The notes beneath the pieces were generated by a model. It ran no database searches. It was not told where the DNA came from and saw only the letters and a program-made list of their open reading frames with translations. Below are positions 9,043-22,762 of a stretch of 64,000 bases of DNA, piece after piece (position 1 is the stretch's first letter; each line of letters starts with the position of its first letter). Source of the stretch: Nematostella vectensis (taxonomy: Eukaryota; Cnidaria; Anthozoa; Actiniaria; Edwardsiidae). Made by a program: the position numbers and the translations under genes. The stretch covers positions 2,730,001 through 2,794,000 of the forward strand of contig NC_064038.1 of the NCBI RefSeq assembly GCF_932526225.1. The letters are read 5' to 3'.

Positions 9043-12000
9043 GTAGAGCTTAACCCCCTTTCACTCCTGTGTAGTTTTCGGAAAAATAAGAAGAAGAAAA
9101 AAACAAGAAAAAAAAACAAAAAAAAAAAAAAACAGACCATCCAAACAACCGTCTGACTTTGGGGGGAGGAGTGTTGACTGGCCCTCCCCCTCGTGAATTT
9201 TTCTCCGGATCTCCGGATCAATTCCGTAATGGCATCCATCGGAGTATGGAAATAGACCTGGAGGCAAGCCTGGTATACATCATACATCTAGCAAAATGAG
9301 CTTGCTAGATTTACTGATGTCAACATTAGAAAGGGGATGGACACTCTTTTCATACAGTACAATATTGCAGTTGTTACCTATTATTGAATAAGTGGGTAAC
9401 ATGTCTTTGTTTATCAAACAAGGTCTATTTCTGAGACAAGAAAATTCAAGGGAGAGCTGTTGAAATAACAGGGGAATGTTGAAGGAAAAACAATTATCTG
9501 ATTAAAAAACTACTGTAGATTCCTTTGCACGAAGATAATAACAAACATAATTTTGATTGTTATTTAGGAGGAACGAGACGAGTTCTACAACATACTATGA
9601 AAAGTATGTATTACTCATCTAAATTATACAAGTAAAAAATTCTATTTAAAAAAATACTGTAAGTAATTAGGTAAATCCTAAAACATGTATAACATGTACA
9701 AAACACTAAAAACTCCATGGCTATTGACTGTTTTCTACTCACATGTTTTTACAGTATATACAATTTCATTCTGGTACATCTTGTGGTCACTGTGCCATCT
9801 TCAGGGATACACCCAAAGCACCTGTGCACCCCATCCACCTAAGGGTGTCGGCTGCACAGGTGTTCCTGATGAAGGAGGGTAAGGAGGGCAGGAAAAGGTT
9901 CTGCGACACCTTGCTTTTATGGACCCCTATGACTCCGAGTTGAGTGTGGCCCCTGTAGATGTTGACAGGTCAACCTCACAGCCACATGAAAGAAATGCCT
10001 AATATCTTATGCTTTACAGTGAGTGTTTTGCAGTCAAGTTGGTTTCTGTTAGTGGGTAAAAATTATTATAAATAATTGTAATCATGACTATGGTCACACT
10101 GTACATATAGAACTGTAAATGAATAGAAAAAAAGTATATATTTCCAGTCAAACTACAGAATTGCATGATAACCTTGAAAGTATTGAATAAAAGACTGCAA
10201 AACCAACATCTTTTGTACTAGTTGCTTAGTTGGTTGAATTGACCACGGGCAATTTTAAGCTGAATTCCTCCTTCCCCCACTCCCCCACCCCAGAAAAAAA
10301 ATAATAAAAGAAAACTAAAACTAAAACAAAACCAACAGAGACCCCCTCCAGCTATTTTCTCTTATTTTTTTACAGCTATTTAAAGGGGCAGTGCCATGGT
10401 AAGTGCTTTCAATAGCTCTCTGAACCTGACACAATGAAATTTAGTAAACTCTAATACTGACTTATGAGCTTTTGGTACATGTGGGGGACTTAAATTCAAA
10501 GAAAATGACCACAAACTGTCAATAAACATAGTTTCTATAAAATATTGCTTTCAATAAAATATTGCATATTATTTTAACAAGGTATTGACAGCTTTTAAAA
10601 AGGTCAACTATTTGTAGGCGATTAAAAGCCTACAATAAACACTGACATGCGCAGTACCATGACGCTGTCCCTTTAAGTCTTTCATTGCCATAACGCCCTG
10701 AGACGCCTGTAAAATATAGGCCCAACTCCAAAACGTCAAAAATGCAAACTAAACATCACCAGACCCGGATACTCATAGATTCATCCAAGGCATAGACGAC
10801 CTGCAAAAGCGCATCTAAGCAATGTAATAGAATTGACCCTTTTGTCAAAATATCAACCTTAATTGCTGACCAATTCGTAATAAAAGGCTTAAACTTAGAA
10901 ACATTTCTTACCAAAAAAGACACAAAATTCCGAACTACAAATAGAGACAAGCAAACACAGATCAAGTCACCAATAGATACCTTTATTGCGCTCCGTCAGG
11001 TCCCATTTTACAGCAATCAGTCACAATAATCAATGCTAGAACCTCCATTAGAAGCGAGTCACCATTGTTAGCCTATTTTGCATGCCTGCACTGCATCATG
11101 GGAGTCTTGGAAACACCTTGACAGACAGGCGGGCAATCTCCTCCAACAGAATCATAACAGTTTTTTTTATAAGTCTCTTTGCCCCGAAGCCAAACAAAAC
11201 ATTTCCAGGTCCAAGAAACCCAGAATAAGCCTGAAAACAATTTTCAGTCAACGGTAGCTTAGCTTAACTGGTAGTGTTGGACTTGAAATAGGGGGGAAGG
11301 TTTCTGTTTTCAGTCTGTTTTTCTTACAATGTTGCTCAAAAGTAACCAGGAGTGAAAGGGTTGAAGTGAAATACAGCTATACTTAGTCAGGGTAGACAGT
11401 ATTGCGGATTTTTTCGATATTCTATGCGATTTTACAAACCTCTCGCCCTTACGTCTTTCATTGCATTTTTTATTTTTTTTAATGAATATTTAGGCCGGTG
11501 AATAGCTTAAAAGGCTCTACAAAGAAAAATAGAATCGCCAAATCGCACTTTTTTATTTCTATTTATTTTTGCTTTTTGCATGATATTAAAAAAACGGATC
11601 CTAAAAAAAACGTTTTTCTTTCTTCGCTTGTTTGAGGTCCTGTACACGATAAAAGACAATGCGCCCGTGCGTTACGATGCCACGCGCCGACATAGCGAGC
11701 CCCCAAGGGACCCAAGACGCCCAAATAGACCTGTATTTTTTTTCACCCTCTATCTCAGCGAGCTGTGCGTGGCGTAACCGTATTACAGGCCTGGGATCCT
11801 GGTTATTGTCCTCCCCATTAATGCGCGGGTTGGAATACCTTGCAAGAGTGTTGTACAGCATATTCGCCGGAAATATCGGTGCTTGGGGCCTTCGGGTTCT
11901 TTACAGCCTTCCGTAAAAGCCTTGTGCTGCCATACCGATTGGGTAATCCGTATGTATGGTTTCCGTTTTGTTTTTCAGGTCGGGTTCGATCCCATGCCAA

Positions 12001-12044
12001 TGGCATTTTTTTCTTTTTTTTTTCTATTAATTTTTTTTTTTTTC
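9043..12044 (+). repeat. 3-kb macrosatellite unit U4
   Basis: This unit is 3,002 bases long. The first half pairs with U3. It has a private loss of six bases near 9264, where GAGGCAAGCC replaces GAGGATACAAGCC with rearranged bases. Beyond about 10830 it has its own variants (GACCCTTTTG, AAAAGGCTT, AAAAGGCTCTAC). Confidence 0.95.
10380..10676 (+). mobile_element. TTAA MITE, U4 copy
   Basis: 297 bases, same allele as U3. Confidence 0.8.
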
Positions 12045-13755
12045 GTAGAGCTTAACCCCTCTCACTCCGGCGTAGTTTTCGGAAAAATAAGAAGAAAAAA
12101 AAAAACAAGAAAAAAAAAACAAACAAAAAAACCAGACCATCCAAGCAACCGTCTGACTTTGGGGGGAGGAGTGTTGACTGGCCCTCCCCATCGTGATTTT
12201 TTCTCCGGATCTCCGGATCAATTCCGTAATGGCATCCATCGGAGTATGGAAATGGACCTGGAGGATACAAGCCTGGTATACATCATACATCTAGCAAAAT
12301 GAGCTTGCTAGATTTACTGATGTCAACATTAGAAGGGGGAGGGACACTCTTTTCATACAGTACAATATTGCAGTTGTTACCTATTATTGAATAAGTGGGT
12401 AACATGTCTTTGTTTATCAAACAAGGTCTATTTCTGAGACAAGCAAATTCAAGGGAGAGCTGTTGAAATAACAGGGGAATGTTGAAGGAAAAACAATTAT
12501 CTGATTAAAAAACTACTGTAGATTCCTTTGCACGAAGATAATAACAAACATAATTTTGATTGTTATTTAAGAGGAACGAGACGAGTTCTACAACATACTA
12601 TGAAAAGTATGTATTACTCATCTAAATTATACAAGTAAAAAATTCTATTTAAAAAAATACTGTAAGTAATTAGGTAAATCCTAAAACATGTATAACATGT
12701 ACAACACACTAAAATCTCCATGGCTATTGACTGTTTTCTACTCACATGTTTATACAGTATATACAATTTCATTCTGGTACATCTTGTGGTCACTGTGCCA
12801 TCTTCAGGGCTACACCCAAAGCACCTGTGCACCCCATCCACCTAAGGGTGTCGGCTGCACAGGTGTTCCTGATGAAGGAGGGTAAGGAGGGCAGGAAAAG
12901 GTTCTGCGACACCTTGCTTTTATGGACGCCTATGATTCCGAGTTGAGTGTGGCCCCTGTAGATGTTGACAGGTCAACCTCACAGCCACATGAAAGAAATG
13001 CCTAATATCTTATGCTTTACAGTGAGTGTTTTGCAGTCAACTCTGCTCAAAAGTAACCAGGAGTGAAAGGGTTGAAGTGAAATACAGCTATACTTAGTCA
13101 GGGTAGACAGTATTGCGGATTTTTTCGAAATTCTATGCGATTTTACAAACCTCTCCTCCTTACGTCTTTCATTGCATTTTTTATTTTTTTTTAATGAATA
13201 TTTAGGCCGGTGAATAGCTTAATAAGCTCTACAAAGAAAAATAGAATCGCCAAATCGCACTTTTTTATTTCTATTTATTTTTGCTTTTTGCATGATATTA
13301 AAAAAACGGTTCCTAAAAAAAACGTTTTTCTTTCTTCGCTTGTTTGATGTCCTGTACACGATAAAAGACAATGCGCCCGTGCGTTACGATGCCACGCGCC
13401 GACATAGCGAGCCCCCAAGGGACTCAAGACGCCCAAATAGACCTGTATTTTTTTTCACCCTCTATCTCAGCGAGCTGTGCGTGGCGTAACCGTATTACAG
13501 GCCTGGGATCCTGGTTATTGTCCTCCCCATTAATGCGCGGGTTGGAATACCTTGCAAGAGTGTTGTACAGCATATTCGCCGGAAATATCGGTGCTTGGGG
13601 CCTTCGGGTTCTTTACAGCCTTCCGTAAAAGCCTTGTGCTGCCATACCGATTGGGTAATCCGTATGTATGGTTTCCGTTTTGTTTTTCAGGTCGGGTTCG
13701 ATCCCATGCCAATGGCATTTTTTTCTTTTTTTTTTTTTCTATTAATTTTTTTTTC
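12045..13755 (+). repeat. Deleted macrosatellite unit U5 (1.7 kb)
   Basis: This unit is only 1,711 bases long. Sequence equivalent to U1 positions 1033-2327 (about 1,295 bases) is missing. It contained the spacer, the whole MITE, the minus-strand open frame and the tRNA-Ser-like half. The junction at 13040-13045 joins CAGTCAA to GCTCAAAAG with four extra bases, CTCT. Both flanks are otherwise ordinary unit sequence, and the CpG-rich block and tRNA-like sequence are kept. Confidence 0.95.
13034..13050. other. Deletion junction in U5
   Basis: CAGTCAA, then CTCT, then GCTCAA. The four central bases fit neither parent beyond one T, so the break looks end-joined with filler rather than formed by exchange between aligned repeats. 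Confidence 0.85.
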
Positions 13756-16755
13756 GTAGAGCTTAACCCCTCTCACTCCTGCGTAGTTTTCGGAAAAATA
13801 ATAAGAAGAAAAAAACAAGAAAAAAAAACAAAAAAAAAAAAAACAGACCATCCAAACAACCGTCTGACTTTGGGGGGAGGAGTGTTGACTGGCCCTCCCC
13901 CTCGTGAATTTTTCTCCGGATCTCCGGATCAATTCCGTAATGGCATCCATCGGAGTATGGAAATGGACCTGGAGGATACAAGCCTGGTATACATCATACA
14001 TCTAGCAAAATGAGCTTGCTAGATTTACTGATGTCAACATTAGAAAGGGGAGGGACACTCTTTTCATACAGTACAATATTGCAGTTTTTACCTATTATTG
14101 AATAAGTGGGTAACATGTCTTTGTTTATCAAACAAGGTCTATTTCTGAGACAAGCAAATTCAAGGGAGAGCTGTTGAAATAACAGGGGAATGTTGAAGGA
14201 AAAACAATTATCTGATTAAAAAACTACTGTAGATTCCTTTGCACGAAGATAATAACAAACATAATTTTGATTGTTATTTAGGAGGAACGAGACGAGTTCT
14301 ACAACATACTATGAAAAGTATGTATTACTCATCTAAATTATACAAGTAAAAAATTCTATTTAAAAAAATACTGTAAGTAATTAGGTAAATCCTAAAACAT
14401 GTATAACATGTACAACACACTAAAAACTCCATGGCTATTGACTGTTTTCTACTCACATGTTTTTACAGTATATACAATTTCATTCTGGTACATCTTGTGG
14501 TCACTGTGCCATCTTCAGGGCTACACCCAAAGCACCTGTGCACCCCATCCACCTAAGGGTGTCGGCTGCACAGGTGTTCCTGATGAAGGAGGGTAAGGAG
14601 GGCAGGAAAAGGTTCTGCGACACCTTGCTTTTATGGACTCCTATGACTCCGAGTTGAGTGTGGCCCCTGTAGATGTTGACAGGACAACCTCACAGCCACA
14701 TGAAAGAAATGCCTAATATCTTATGCTTTACAGTGAGTGTTTTGCAGTCAAGTTGGTTTCTGTTAGTGGGTAAAAATTATTATAAATAATTGTAATCATG
14801 ACTATGGTCACACTGTACATATAGAACTGTAAATGAATAGAAAAAAAATATATATTTCCAGTCAAACTACAGAATTGCATGATAACCTTGAAAGTATTGA
14901 ATAAAAGACTGCAAAACCAACATCTTTTGTACTAGTTGCTTAGTTGGTTGAATTGACCACGGGCAATTTTAAGCTGAATTCCTCCTTCCCCCACTCCTCC
15001 ACCCCAGAAAAAAAAATAATAAAAGAAAACTAAAACTAAAACAAAACCAACAGAGACCCCCTCCTGCTATTTTCTCTTATTTTTTTACAGCTATTTAAAG
15101 GGGCAGTGCCATGGTAAGTGCTTTCAATAGCTCTCTGAACCTGACACAATGAAATTTAGTAAACTCTAATACTGACTTATGAGCTTTTGGTACATGTGGG
15201 GGACTTAAATTCAAAGAAAATGACCACAAACTGTCAATAAACATAGTTTCTATAAAATATTGCTTCCAATAAAATATTGCATATTATTTTAACAAGGTAT
15301 TGACAGCTTTTAAAAAGGTCAACTATTTGTAGGCGATTAAAAGCCTACAATAAACACTGACATGCGCAGTACCATGACGCTGTCCCTTTAAGTCTTTCAT
15401 TGCCATAACGCCCTGAGACGCCTGTAAAATATAGGCCCAACTCCAAAACGTCAAAAATGCAAACTAAACATCACCAGACCCGGATACTCATAGATTCATC
15501 CAAGGCATAGACGACCTGCAAAAGCGCATCTAAGCAATGTAATAGAATTGACTCTTTTGTCAAAATATCAACCTTAATTGCTGACCAATTCGTAATAAAA
15601 TGCTTAAACTTAGAAACATTTCTTACCAAAAAAGACACAAAATTCCGAACTACAAATAGAGACAAGCAAACACAGATCAAGTCACCAATAGATACCTTTA
15701 TTGCGCTCCGTCAGGTCCCATTTTACAGCAATCAGTCACAATAATCAATGCTAGAACCTCCATTAGAAGCGAGTCACCATTGTTAGCCTATTTTGCATGC
15801 CTGCACTGCATCATGGGAGTCTTGGAAACACCTTGACAGACAGGCGGGCAATCTCCTCCAACAGAATCATAACAGTTTTTTTATAAGTCTCTTTGCCCCG
15901 AAGCCAAACAAAACATTTCCAGGTCCAAGAAACCCAGAATAAGCCTGAAAACAATTTTCAGTCAACGGTAGCTTAGCTTAACTGGTAGTGTTGGACTTGA
16001 AATAGGGGGGAAGGTTTCTGTTTTCAGTCTGTTTTTCTTACAATGTTGCTCAAAAGTAACCAGGAGTGAAAGGGTTGAAGTGAAATACAGCTATACTTAG
16101 TCAGGGTAGACAGTATTGCGGATTTTTTCGATATTCTATGCGATTTTACAAACCTCTCCCCCTTACGTCTTTCATTGCATTTTTTATTTTTTTTAATGAA
16201 TATTTAGGCCGGTGAATAGCTTAATAAGCTCTACAAAGAAAAATAGAATCGCCAAATCGCACTTTTTTATTTCTATTTATTTTTGCTTTTTGCATGATAT
16301 TAAAAAAACGGTTCCTAAAAAAAACGTTTTTCTTTCTTCGCTTGTTTGATGTCCAATACACGATAAAAGACAATGCGCCCGTGCGTTACGATGCCACGCG
16401 CCGACATAGCGAGCCCCCAAGGGACTCAAGACGCCCAAATAGACCTGTATTTTTTTTCACCCTCTATCTCAGCGAGCTGTGCGTGGCGTAACCGTATTAC
16501 AGGCCTGGGATCCTGGTTATTGTCCTCCCCATTAATGCGCGGGTTGGAATACCTTGCAAGAGTGTTGTACAGCATATTCGCCGGAAATATCGGTGCTTGG
16601 GGCCTTTGGGTTCTTTACAGCCTTCCGTAAAAGCCTTGTGCTGCCATACCGATTGGGTAATCCGTATGTATGGTTTCCGTTTTGTTTTTCAGGTCGGGTT
16701 CGATCCCATGCCAATGGCATTTTTTTCTTTTTTTTTCTATTAATTTTTTTTTTTC
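13756..16755 (+). repeat. 3-kb macrosatellite unit U6
   Basis: This unit is 3,000 bases long and complete. Private or rare variants include CTCCTGCTA near 15061, GACAGGACAACC near 14680 and GTCCAATACACG near 16354. The last disrupts the otherwise constant TGTCCTGTACACG. Confidence 0.95.
15095..15391 (+). mobile_element. TTAA MITE, U6 copy
   Basis: 297 bases. It combines GCTTCCAAT with GCGCAGTACC, an intermediate between the U1 and U3 alleles. Confidence 0.8.
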
Positions 16756-18092
16756 GTAGAGCTTAACCCCTCTCACTCCTGCGTAGTTTTCGGAAAAATA
16801 ATAAGAAAAAAAAAAACAAGAAAAAAAAAAAAAAAAAAAAACAGACCATCCAAACAACCGTCTGACTTTGGGGGGAGGAGTGTTGACTGGCCCTCCCCCT
16901 CGTGAATTTTTCTCCGGATCTCCGGATCAATTCCGTAATGGCATCCATCGGAGTATGGAAATGGACCTGGAGGATACAAGCCTGGTATACATCATACATC
17001 TAGCAAAATGAGCTTGCTAGATTTACTGATGTCAACATTAGAAGGGGGAGGGACACTCTTTTCATACAGTACAATATTGCAGTTGTTACCTATTATTGAA
17101 TAAGTGGGTAACATGTCTTTGTTTATCAAACAAGGTCTATTTCTGAAACAAGCAAATTCAAGGGAGAGCTGTTGAAATAACAGGGGAATGTTGAAGGAAA
17201 AACAATTATCTGATTAAAAAACTACTGTAGATTCCTTTGCACGAAGATAATAACAAACATAATTTTGATTGTTATTTAGGAGGAACGAGACGAGTTCTAC
17301 AACATACTATGAAAAGTATGTATTACTCATCTAAATTATACAAGTAAAAAATTCTATTTAAAAAAATACTGTAAGTAATTAGGTAAATCCTAAAACATGT
17401 ATAACATGTACAACACACTAAAAACTCCATGGCTATTGACTGTTTTCTACTCACATGTTTTTACAGTATATACAATTTCATTCTGGTACATCTTGTGGTC
17501 ACTGTGCCATCTTCAGGGCTACACCCAAAGCACCTGTGCACCCCATCCACCTAAGGGTGTCGGCTGCACAGGTGTTCCTGATGAAGGAGGGTAAGGAGGG
17601 CAGGAAAAGGTTCTGCGACACCTTGCTTTTATGGACCCTTATGACTCCGAGTTGAGTGTGGCCCCTGTAGATGTTGACAGGTCAACCTCACAGCCACATG
17701 AAAGAAATGCCTAATATCTTATGCTTTACCGTGAGTGTTTTGCAGTCAAGTTGGTTTCTGTTAGTGGGTAAAAATTATTATAAATAATTGTAATCATGAC
17801 TATGGTCACACTGTACATATAGAACTGTAAATGAATAGAAAAAAAGTATATATTTCCAGTCAAACTACAGAATTGCATGATAACCTTGAAAGTATTGAAT
17901 AAAAGACTGCAAAACCAACATCTTTTGTACTAGTTGCTTAGTTGGTTGAATTGACCACGGGCAATTTTAAGATGAATTCCTACTTCCCCCACTCCCCCAC
18001 CCCAGAAAAAAAATAATAAAAGAAAACTAAAACTAAAACAAAACCAACAGAGACCCCCTACAGCTATTTTCTCTTATTTTTTTTACAGCTAT

Positions 18093-18389
18093 TTAAAGGT
18101 GCAGTGCAATGGTAAGTGCTTTCAATAGCTCTCTGAACATGACACAATGAAATTTAGTAAACTCTAATACTGACTTATGAGCTTTTGGTACATGTGGGGG
18201 ACTTAAATTCAAAGAAAATGACCACGAACTGTCAATAAACATAGTTTCTATAAAATATTGCTTTCAATAAAATATTGCATATTATTTTAACAAGGTATTG
18301 ACACCTTTTAAAAAGGTCAACTATTTGTAGGCGATTAAAAGCCTACAATAAACACTGACATGCGCAGTACCATGACGCTGTCCCTTTAA
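18093..18389 (+). mobile_element. TTAA MITE, U7 copy, damaged left end
   Basis: 297 bases. The left terminal repeat has two substitutions (AGGTGCAGTGCAATGG), with further private changes inside (GAACATGAC, CACGAACTG, GACACCTTTT). Confidence 0.8.
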
Positions 18390-19002
18390 GTCTTTCATTG
18401 CCATAACGCCCTGAGACGCCTGTAAAATATAGGCCCAACTCCAAAACGTCAAAAATGCAAACTAAACATCACCAGACCCGGATACTCATAGATTCATCCA
18501 AGGCATAGACGACCTGCAAAAGCGCATCTAAGCAATGTAATAGAATTGACTCTTTTGTCAAAATATCAACCTTAATTGCTGACCAATTCGTAATAAAATG
18601 CTTAAACTTAGAAACATTTCTTACCAAAAAAGACACAAAATTCCGAACTACAAATAGAGACAAGCAAACACAGATCAAGTCACCAATAGATACCTTTATT
18701 GCGCTCCGTCAGGTCCCATTTTACAGCAATCAGTCACAATAATCAATGCTAGAACCTCCATTAGAAGCGAGTCACCATTGTTAGCCTATTTTGCATGCCT
18801 GCACTGCATCATGGGAGTCTTGGAAACACCTTGACAGACAGGCGGGCAATCTCCTCCAACAGAATCATAACAGTTTTTTTATAAGTCTCTTTGCCCCGAA
18901 GCCAAACAAAACATTTCCAGGTCCAAGAAACCCAGAATAAGCCTGAAAACAATTTTCAGTCAACGGTAGCTTAGCTTAACTGGTAGTGTTGGACTTGAAA
19001 TA

Positions 19003-19021
19003 GGGGGGGGGGGGGGGGGGG
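19003..19021 (+). repeat. 19-base G homopolymer in U7
   Basis: A pure G run where most units have about seven Gs plus AGG. It directly follows the tRNA-Ser-like half. Confidence 0.9.
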
Positions 19022-19760
19022 TTTCTGTTTTCAGTCTGTTTTTCTTACAATTTTGCTCAAAAGTAACCAGGAGTGAAAGGGTTGAAGTGAAATACAGCTA
19101 TACTTAGTCAGGGTAGACAGTATTGCGGATTTTTTCGATATTCTATGCGATTTTACAAACCTCTCCCCCTTACGTCTTTCATTGCATTTTTCATTTTTTT
19201 AATAAATATTTAGGCCGGTGAATAGCTTAATAAGCTCTACAAAGAAAAATAGAATCGCCAAATCGCACTTTTTTATTTCTATTTATTTTTGCTTTTTGCA
19301 TGATATTAAAAAAACGGTTCCTAAAAAAAACGTTTTTCTTTCTTCGCTTGTTTGATGTCCTGTACACGATAAAAGACAATGCGCCCGTGCGTTACGATGC
19401 CACGCGCCGACATAGCGAGCCCCCAAGGGACTCAAGACGCCCAAATAGACCTGTATTTTTTTTCACCCTCTATCTCAGCGAGCTGTGCGTGGCGTAACCG
19501 TATTATAGGCCTCCGATCCTGGTTATTGTCCTCCCCATTAATGCGCGGGTTGGAATACCTTGCAAGAGTGTTGTACAGCATATTCGCCGGAAATATCGGT
19601 GCTTGGGGACTTCGGGTTCTTTACAGCCTTCCGTAAAAGCCTTGTGCTGCCATACCGATTGGGTAATCCGTATGTATGGTTTCCGTTTTGTTTTTCAGGT
19701 CGGGTTCGATCCCATGCCAATGGCATTTTTTTCTTTTTTTTTCTATTAATTGTTTTTTTC

Positions 19761-22700
19761 GTAGCGCTTAACCCCTCTCACTCCTGCGTAGTTTTCGGAA
19801 AAATAAGAAGAAAAAAAAAAACAAGAAAAAAAAAAAAAAACAGACCATCCAAACAACCGTCTGACTTTGGGGGGAGGAGTGTTGACTGGCCCTCCCCCTC
19901 GTGAATTTTTCTCCGGATCTCCGGATCAATTCCGTAATGGCATCCATCGGAGTATGGAAATGGACCTGGAGGATACAAGCCTGGTATACATCATACATCT
20001 AGCAAAATGAGCTTGCTAGATTTACTGATGTCAACATTAGAAGGGGGAGGGACACTCTTTTCATACAGTACAATATTGCAGTTGTTACCTATTATTGAAT
20101 AAGTGGGTAACATGTCTTTGTTTATCAAACAAGGTCTATTTCTGAGACAAGCAAATTCAAGGGAGAGCTGTTGAAATAACAGGGGAATGTTGAAGGAAAA
20201 ACAATTATCTGATTAAAAAACTACTGTAGATTCCTTTGCACGAAGATAATAACAAACATAATTTTGATTGTTATTTAGGAGGAACGAGACGAGTTCTACA
20301 ACATACTATGAAAAGTATGTATTACTCATCTAAATTATACAAGTAAAAAATTCTATTTAAAAAAATACTGTAAGTAATTAGGTAAATCCTAAAACATGTA
20401 TAACATGTACAACACACACACTAAAAACTCCATGGCTATTGACTGTTTTTTACTCACATGTTTTTACAGTATATACAATTTCATTCTGGTACATCTTGTG
20501 GTCACTGTGTCATCTTCAGGGCTACACCCAAAGCACCTGTGCACCCCATCCACCTAAGGGTGTCGGCTGCACAGGTGTTCCTGATGAAGGAGGGTAAGGA
20601 GGGCAGGAAAAGGTTCTGCAACACCTTGCTTTTATGGACCCCTATGATTCCGAGTTGAGTGTGGCCCCTGTAGATGTTGACAGGTCAACCTCACAGCCAC
20701 ATGAAAGAAATGCCTAATATCTTATGCTTTACAGTGAGTGTTTTGCAGTCAAGTTGGTTTCTGTTAGTGGGTAAAAATTATTATAAATAATTGTAATCAT
20801 GACTATGGTCACACTGTACATATAGAACTGTAAATGAATAGAAAAAAAGTATATATTTCCAGTCAAACTACAGAATTGCATGATAACCTTGAAAGTATTG
20901 AATAAAAGACTGCAAAACCAACATCTTTTGTACTAGTTGCTTAGTTGGTTGAATTGACCACGGGCAATTTTAAGCTGAATTACTCCTTCCCCCACTCCCC
21001 CACCCCAGAAAAAAAATAATAAAAGAAAACTAAAACTAAAACAAAACCAACAGAGACCCCCTCCAGCTATTTTCTCTTATTTTTTTTTACAGCTATTTAA
21101 AGGGGCAGTGCCATGGTAAGTGCTTTCAATAGCTCTCTGAACCTGACACAATGAAATTTAGTAAACTCTAATACTGACTTATGAGCTTTTGGTACATGTG
21201 GGGGACTTAAATTCAAAGAAAATGACCACAAACTGTCAATAAACATAGTTTCTATAAAATATTGCTTTCAATAAAATATTGCATAATATTTTAACAAGGT
21301 ATTGACAGCTTTTAAAAAGGTCAACTATTTGTAGGCGATTAAAAGCCTACAATAAACACTGACATGCGCAGTACCATGACGCTGTCCCTTTAAGTCTTTC
21401 ATTGCCATAACGCCCTGAGACGCCTGTAAAATATAGGCCCAACTCCAAAACGTCAAAAATGCAAACTAAACATCACCAGACCCGGATACTCATAGATTCA
21501 TCCAAGGCATAGACGACCTGCAAAAGCGCATCTAAGCAATGTAATAGAATTGACTCTTTTGTCAAAATATCAACCTTAATTGCTGACCAATTCGTAATAA
21601 AATGCTTAAACTTAGAAACATTTCTTACCAAAAAGACACAAAATTCCGAACTACAAATAGAGACAAGCAAACACAGATCAAGTCACCAATAGATACCTTT
21701 ATTGCGCTCCGTCAGGTCCCATTTTACAGCAATCAGTCACAATAATCAATGCTAGAACCTCCATTAGAAGCGAGTCACCATTGTTAGCCTATTTTGCATG
21801 CCTGCACTGCATCATGGGAGTCTTGGAAACACCTTGACAGACAGGCGGGCAATCTCCTCCAACAGAATCATAACAGTTTTTTTTATAAGTCTTTTTGCCC
21901 CGAAGCCAAACAAAACATTTCCAGGTCCAAGAAACCCAGAATAAGCCTGAAAACAATTTTCAGTCAACGGTAGCTTAGCTTAACTGGTAGTGTTGGACTT
22001 GAAATATGGGGGGAGGTTTCTGTTTTCAGTCTGTTTTTCTTACAATGTTGCTCAAAAGTAACCAGGAGTGAAAGGGTTGAAGTGAAATACAGCTATACTT
22101 AGTCAGGGTAGACAGTATTGCGGATTTTTTCGATATTCTATGCGATTTTACAAACCTCTCCTCCTTACGTCTTTCATTGAATTTTTATTTTTTTTTAATG
22201 AATATTTAGGCCGGTGAATAGCTTAATAAGCTCTACAAAGAAAAATAGAATCGCCAAATCGCACTTTTTTATTTCTATTTATTTTTGCTTTTTGCATGAT
22301 ATTAAAAAAACGGTTCCTAAAAAAACATTTTTCTTTCTTCGCTTGTTTGATGTCCTGTACACGATAAAAGACAATGCGCCCGTGCGTTACGATGCCACGC
22401 GCCGACATAGCGAGCCCCCAAGGGACTCAAGACGCCCAAATAGACCTGTATTTTTTTTCACCCTCTATCTCAGCGAGCTGTGCGTGGCGTAACCGTATTA
22501 CAGGCCTGGGATCCTGGTTATTGTCCTCCCCATTAATGCGCGGGTTGGAATACCTTGCAAGAGTGTTGTACAGCATATTCGCCGGAAATATCGGTGCTTG
22601 GGGCCTTCGGGTTCTTTACAGCCTTCCGTAAAAGCCTTGTGCTGCCATACCGATTGGGTAATCCGTATGTATGGTTTCCGTTTTGTTTTTCAGGTCGGGT

Positions 22701-22762
22701 TCGATCCCATGCCAATGGCATTTTTTTCTTTTTTTTTTTTTTTTTCTATTAATTTTTTTTTC
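19761..22762 (+). repeat. 3-kb macrosatellite unit U8
   Basis: This unit is 3,002 bases long. The start motif reads GTAGCGCTTAACCC. An ACACAC expansion sits near 20413. One A is missing from the six-A run near 21630, which breaks the minus-strand 69-codon frame that is intact in the other full units. Confidence 0.95.
21097..21393 (+). mobile_element. TTAA MITE, U8 copy
   Basis: 297 bases. Private change GCATAATATT in place of GCATATTATT. Confidence 0.8.

Larger units (their letters stand above)
16756..19760 (+). repeat. 3-kb macrosatellite unit U7, with G-run expansion
   Basis: This unit is 3,005 bases long. The G tract after the tRNA-Ser-like half is 19 uninterrupted Gs (19003-19021), where most copies have about seven Gs followed by AGG. 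The MITE left end is degraded (AGGTGCAGTGCAATGG). Several C-to-A changes cluster between about 17970 and 18140. Confidence 0.95.
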
